NCBI GenBank assembly: GCA_963742655.1
Contig: CAVUMM010000006.1
Coordinates: forward strand, 186,001 to 250,000
DNA length: 64,000 nucleotides
Reading direction: 5' to 3'
Source of the DNA: JAICLK01 sp963742655
GTDB taxonomy: Bacteria; Patescibacteriota; Saccharimonadia; Saccharimonadales; UBA4665
This document shows positions 60,389 to 64,000 of this stretch, in pieces. Position 1 is the first letter of the stretch, and each line of letters opens with the position of its first letter. The position numbers were made by a program, and so were the translations under genes. The notes under the pieces are model-generated. The model worked only from the letters and a program-made list of their open reading frames with translations. It made no database searches and was not told the DNA's origin.

Positions 60389-61588
60389 TTACGATGCGTT
60401 TGCGCCGGCGCAGACGGTGCACTGCTCTTCGTGGCCGAGCTCTGTCAGCCATTGTTCGCTTGCCTTCCACCACGGTTCTAAATCGTGAAATCCTATCCAG
60501 TCGGCGGCTTCGCGAAGTGCCCATCCCGGGCGGCCGTAGACGTGGAATCTGCCCCAGTCAACTGCCGCCCAGCCCGGACCGGCCGGTATTACCGAAACGG
60601 GCTGCCGTGGTTTGTAGGTAAGTATTTTCTCTTTGTAGTAATCTCGCATTAGATTTTCACTGACGAATTTCGCATCGCTAAGCGCGGTCTGCGCCATGCC
60701 GCTAAACTGCGTGGCGGCATTGTCTCCGATCACAAAAATATCCTGTTCCGCCTGCAAATGTTCATCGACTACGACTTTGCCGCGATCGTTCAATGCAAAG
60801 TTATTAACCTTAAAGAATGGATTATTCGCCATACCTGCGGTCCAAACGACCGTATGACTCTGCAGCGGCTTGCCATTTAACATCAACGAATCGGCTGTCT
60901 CGCCCTGCACCGCCGTTCCGAGGTGCAGTTTGACGCCAAGTTTATGCAGCCGCTTTCGGACAGATCGCGCAGTCAGTTTTGTCGAGCGCGGCAGCAAACG
61001 CGGCATGGCTTCGACTAAATCAATATGGATAGCCTTATGGTGAATACCATGGTTACTCATGATTTTGCGTAAATAGCCCGGCAGCGCGCCGGCAAGTTCA
61101 ATGCCTGTCGGGCCAGCTCCGATTATTACATAATGTAAATCCGGCTTGTGTTCGTCGGCTAATTGTTCGTGCAAATGCGCCTTGAATCGCTGCACTTCTT
61201 CCATGGATTTTATGCCGTAAGAGAATTGATCGAGTCCTTTGATGCCGAAAAAATTTGTGACAGTGCCGAGTGCCATAATAAGCGTGTCGTATTGAAGCTT
61301 GTCCCCGCTGTGCGCTTCGACGATCGCCTTGTTTTCCCTGTCCAGTTGGGTGGCACTGCCAATTGCGAGCTGCACACTGTCCGGCAAAATTTCATCCAGA
61401 GGGATGCTTGACTGTTCTTTCAGGCCGCCTGTTGCCGTGTGGTAAAGCGTCGGATAATATCGGAAATCCTGTCGATCGGTCAACAGGGTAACTTCAAAAT
61501 TTTCATCATGCGCAAGCTCTAACGCAGCCTTTACGCCGCCAAAACCTCCACCAACAATCAATACCTTGTGTTTGTTTTTATTAGACAT
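60389..61588 (-). CDS. ndh: Type II NADH dehydrogenase (NDH-2)
   Basis: 399 aa with two Rossmann dinucleotide sites: VLIVGGGFGGVKAALELA (FAD, residues 9-27) and VIIGAGPTGIELAGALPGYL (NADH), then IFVIGDNAATQ (FAD closing motif). The C-terminal part has an amphipathic helix (RFHVYGRPGWALREAADWIG) for membrane contact. It oxidises NADH into the quinone pool without proton pumping. No cytochrome genes are visible here, so the electron acceptor is unclear. Convergent with pip, with a 4-nt gap. Confidence 0.92.
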   Translation of the reverse strand: MSNKNKHKVLIVGGGFGGVKAALELAHDENFEVTLLTDRQDFRYYPTLYHTATGGLKEQSSIPLDEILPDSVQLAIGSATQLDRENKAIVEAHSGDKLQYDTLIMALGTVTNFFGIKGLDQFSYGIKSMEEVQRFKAHLHEQLADEHKPDLHYVIIGAGPTGIELAGALPGYLRKIMSNHGIHHKAIHIDLVEAMPRLLPRSTKLTARSVRKRLHKLGVKLHLGTAVQGETADSLMLNGKPLQSHTVVWTAGMANNPFFKVNNFALNDRGKVVVDEHLQAEQDIFVIGDNAATQFSGMAQTALSDAKFVSENLMRDYYKEKILTYKPRQPVSVIPAGPGWAAVDWGRFHVYGRPGWALREAADWIGFHDLEPWWKASEQWLTELGHEEQCTVCAGANAS

Positions 61589-61683
61589 ACTTATGCTTAT
61601 ATTTTACACAACTTTATATGTATAGCAATTTAAGAATTTGCTTCTGGTATATAATAAAAATATAAAAGTATAGGGGGCATCAC

Positions 61684-62082
61684 ATGTTCAATCAAGTAGC
61701 GGCATTCAGCGGGTTTTCGGTTGACGATTTAGCAAAAGCGAAAGAATTTTACACTAGTATTATCGGTTTAAAATTGGATGACGACAAAATGGGTTTGCAA
61801 TTAAGCCTGCCTGGCGGCGGCCAGTTGTTCGTATATGACAAACCGGATCATGAACCGGCCACATTTACAGTCCTAAATTTTGTAGTTGATGACATAGACA
61901 AGGCTGTCGATGATCTGGTTGAAGCCGGAATAAAATTCGAGCACTATGATAATCCGGTTGTCGAAGGAGCGCCGAAGCAGGACGAAAAAGGAATCGCCCG
62001 CGGCCGTGCCGCCAACATGGGCCCCGACATAGCCTGGTTCAAAGATCCCGCCGGAAATATTCTGTCGGTGCTGCAAAATTAA
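61684..62082 (+). CDS. VOC-family (glyoxalase/bleomycin-resistance-like) protein
   Basis: 132 aa with two betaalphabetabetabeta units: AAFSGFSVDDLAKAKEFYTS and then FTVLNFVVDDIDKAVDDLVE, ending KDPAGNILSVLQN. The metal ligands typical of glyoxalase I are not clearly present, so the function may be binding rather than catalysis. GGGGG precedes the ATG. Confidence 0.88.
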   Translation: MFNQVAAFSGFSVDDLAKAKEFYTSIIGLKLDDDKMGLQLSLPGGGQLFVYDKPDHEPATFTVLNFVVDDIDKAVDDLVEAGIKFEHYDNPVVEGAPKQDEKGIARGRAANMGPDIAWFKDPAGNILSVLQN

Positions 62083-62853
62083 TTATTTTGCAAGTTGCCA
62101 ATAATGTTCAAACATCTGGCGCATCATTTTTGAATAATCATAGTTGATGACTTCGAATCCGACTTTTTGGTCGTTACGCCAATGATACGTCGCGACCGTG
62201 CCGTTATAAATTGAGATCTGATTCTGCAGAGTTAGCACGTTTCTAGGGATTGTCCGGTGTATATAGCGAGCCATGAATTCATCGTTGAATGTAAATGGCT
62301 TGTCCTTTTCGCCCGGGTTGAGCAGTTCTCGGATTTTGTAATTCGCTTCGACAGTCATGGCTCTATGCTTCTCGGCCCAGCGCCGATCCGGCACCAAATC
62401 TTCAATCGTTCCGCTGCCGAAAATCAAGTTATCATCCTTTGATTTCAGCTCATGCCAAAGCATTTGCTTGAAGCCTTCCGTGCCTTCGTAAGTATGGATT
62501 ACAAATCCGCTCGCTTCTCTTGCTTTAAATTGTTCCAATACCGGCAAAAGCTGATTGAAGCTGTCACGCTGACTTTTCAGCTTTTCCTCTTTGGCGACGA
62601 GCTCAACCTCGAGGGTCGTGGGGTCCGCAGCAACCAAAAATGTTCCGCGGTCGTCGGTACGCTTGGTAACCAGGCTGCGTTTTTCGAGGTCGCTAATCAG
62701 CCGGTACACCTTCGTGCGGTTTATACCGGTAGCGTGGGCCAATCGCAAATGAGTGCTCGGCTCTTTAAGTAATTCCACATATAATCGGGCCTCATCGGGT
62801 TGCAGGCCGATCGTGCGAAGCTGACCTAGAACTATGTCCGTGTTGTTCAACAT
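62083..62853 (-). CDS. TrmB-family transcriptional regulator
   Basis: 256 aa. The N-terminal winged helix (GLQPDEARLYVELLKEPSTH ... GINRTKVYRLISDLEKRSLV) and a C-terminal domain (FVIHTYEGTEGFKQMLWHEL) match the TrmB family, which senses sugars or metabolites in archaea and CPR. Its stop directly abuts the VOC gene stop. A divergent promoter is shared with the 62927 gene. Confidence 0.85.
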   Translation of the reverse strand: MLNNTDIVLGQLRTIGLQPDEARLYVELLKEPSTHLRLAHATGINRTKVYRLISDLEKRSLVTKRTDDRGTFLVAADPTTLEVELVAKEEKLKSQRDSFNQLLPVLEQFKAREASGFVIHTYEGTEGFKQMLWHELKSKDDNLIFGSGTIEDLVPDRRWAEKHRAMTVEANYKIRELLNPGEKDKPFTFNDEFMARYIHRTIPRNVLTLQNQISIYNGTVATYHWRNDQKVGFEVINYDYSKMMRQMFEHYWQLAK

Positions 62854-62926
62854 GGTGAACAGTTTACCGTAATTTAGTTTTTATGCAATACTAACAACAT
62901 TATTACAATAATTCTGGAGATTAAGA

Positions 62927-63694
62927 ATGGGACAGCTTGAACAAAGCATGGCAGATTATCGAGCAATTTTCGACCATGATGATTTTACTGCACCTTTTGT
63001 CGAATTTGTAACCGCCGTCCGAAGTATGGCCCCATCACCTGATGAAATGACTCAAGTGAGTTCGCAGAGTAGACGCATGCTAGGTGCGATTGCTGATGTC
63101 CGTCGCGTAACAACGTACCACGGGGGCGGTAATGCCGTCCCATATTTTCGCGGAAGCGGGATAGTGGTCGCGGGAGATAGCGAGGGTCTGGTCGCCGTAG
63201 ACTATCAAAGCAGTGGAATTACTGAAGGTTTTGATGACACACGCGTTGGAGATCCGGTAGCCGATCGATACCCGTCGTATCAACATGTCGCTCTTGAAAA
63301 AGTTGCTAAAGGAGCGTTGATTTACCACATAATGCTTCGTTCTAATGGCATTACTATGAGCGGTTTATACGGAGCGGTGAATGAAATATTAGTCGCAAAC
63401 GGTCTCCAGGATGCGGAGGTCCCGCACCACTTGGGTTATGCCCAATACGGTTCGACGGGCTTGGTGGCCGGGGCCAGCGGTATGCTGCCAAGCAAAGATC
63501 AGGACGAGCAAATGCGCCGTTATCACGCCGGAGTCGTCGATCAAGATACTGCTCGAGGTTGGGTTGAATGGCCAGGCGATTATTTTGCAGGATTCCATGA
63601 CAAAGTCGCGGCAGATTCTGTATTGAGTACGTATCATACCAATCGGACCATCTTGCATATCGGCCATTTGGTAGCCGGCGAAAATGTGCATTAG
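62927..63694 (+). CDS. Hypothetical protein, 255 aa
   Basis: No family recognised. Soluble, with a GGGNAVPYFRGSGIVVAGDS beta-rich middle and a helical C-terminus. GGAGA precedes the ATG. Divergent from the TrmB gene, so it may be a regulatory target. Confidence 0.55.
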   Translation: MGQLEQSMADYRAIFDHDDFTAPFVEFVTAVRSMAPSPDEMTQVSSQSRRMLGAIADVRRVTTYHGGGNAVPYFRGSGIVVAGDSEGLVAVDYQSSGITEGFDDTRVGDPVADRYPSYQHVALEKVAKGALIYHIMLRSNGITMSGLYGAVNEILVANGLQDAEVPHHLGYAQYGSTGLVAGASGMLPSKDQDEQMRRYHAGVVDQDTARGWVEWPGDYFAGFHDKVAADSVLSTYHTNRTILHIGHLVAGENVH

Positions 63695-63709
63695 AATACA
63701 AGCAGCAAT

Positions 63710-64000
63710 ATGATAAAAACCGTCAAGAAACACACTGCCAATGAAGTATTCTTTGGTTCGGGCCTGATTGTGTTATCCGCGATATTTTATGGGAGCTACG
63801 GCATTTGGACACGCCTGATGGGAAACAGTTTCGGCCCGTATATGCAGGCCTGGATTCGAGCCTTGCTTGTTGTGCTGATAATGTTACCCATTGCTCTTTT
63901 TGGGAAACAAAAGTGGGAGCGATTCAGGTGGCGCGAGGATAAGTGGTGGTTTTTGCTGTCGGCGCTTGCATCGTTAATGCTTGCGGCACCTCTGTATTAC
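63710..64000 (+). CDS. EamA/DMT-type transporter, 3' end outside window
   Basis: 97 codons to the window edge. LIVLSAIFYGSYGIWTRLMG and QAWIRALLVVLIMLPIALFG are two TM helices in the drug/metabolite-transporter arrangement, with a third starting at WWFLLSALASLML. Truncated by the window, so length and substrate are unknown. Confidence 0.7.
   Translation, partial: MIKTVKKHTANEVFFGSGLIVLSAIFYGSYGIWTRLMGNSFGPYMQAWIRALLVVLIMLPIALFGKQKWERFRWREDKWWFLLSALASLMLAAPLYY

Overview
The window most likely comes from a small-genome Patescibacteria/CPR bacterium, probably of the Saccharibacteria (TM7) lineage. This is inferred from gene content: a complete F-type ATP synthase operon, a type II NADH dehydrogenase, an LPxTG-type surface protein, a DipZ-like redox protein, a sortable set of glycosyltransferases and glycosidases, and many short genes with no recognisable family. 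No amino-acid or cofactor biosynthesis operon is visible. TGA is used as a normal stop (for example at the atpF/atpH overlap), so the standard bacterial code applies rather than the UGA=Gly code of Gracilibacteria. Only one RNA gene was recognised, a tRNA-Asn.

Layout. 1-7.7 kb: edge fragment, cupredoxin, DUF2391-like membrane protein, Crp/Fnr regulator, methyltransferase, TolB-like envelope protein and LPxTG protein. 7.7-16 kb: mostly minus-strand genes of unknown role, among them a HERQH protein, a CPBP protease, an ElyC/YdcF-like protein and two methyltransferase-like proteins. 16.6-28.9 kb: an accessory island beginning at tRNA-Asn, whose 3' end is duplicated 187 bp downstream. It holds a P-loop kinase, an in-frame fused toxin-antitoxin gene, an XRE-regulated DipZ/glutaredoxin cluster, an RHH-PIN toxin-antitoxin pair, and two inverted 906-bp IS982-like elements around a decayed IS481-type element and a frameshifted thioredoxin gene. 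Two short repeat families recur around these modules, which gives the island a cassette-like structure. 29-43 kb: MTA/SAH nucleosidase, DEAD-box helicase, RRM protein, glycosidases, glycosyltransferases and SmpB. 43-48.8 kb: a structured element with terminal inverted repeats, broken APH and deaminase genes, and a CobO-type adenosyltransferase. 49.7-57.2 kb: atpZ/I-B-E-F-H-A-(orf)-G-(orf)-D-C. 57-64 kb: a possible carbonic-anhydrase-like protein, aquaporin, prolyl aminopeptidase, NDH-2, VOC protein, TrmB regulator and the start of an EamA transporter.

Three patterns cut across the window. (1) Genes of unknown function have been inserted next to smpB and next to cobO, each leaving a diverged, frameshifted 5' fragment of the neighbouring gene on the far side. 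(2) Many accessory genes have a -10-like hexamer only 6-7 nt before the start codon, which suggests leaderless mRNAs, whereas the ATP synthase and other core genes mostly carry Shine-Dalgarno sites. (3) The ATP synthase operon contains two tightly coupled extra ORFs (115 and 59 aa) between atpA-atpG and atpG-atpD.
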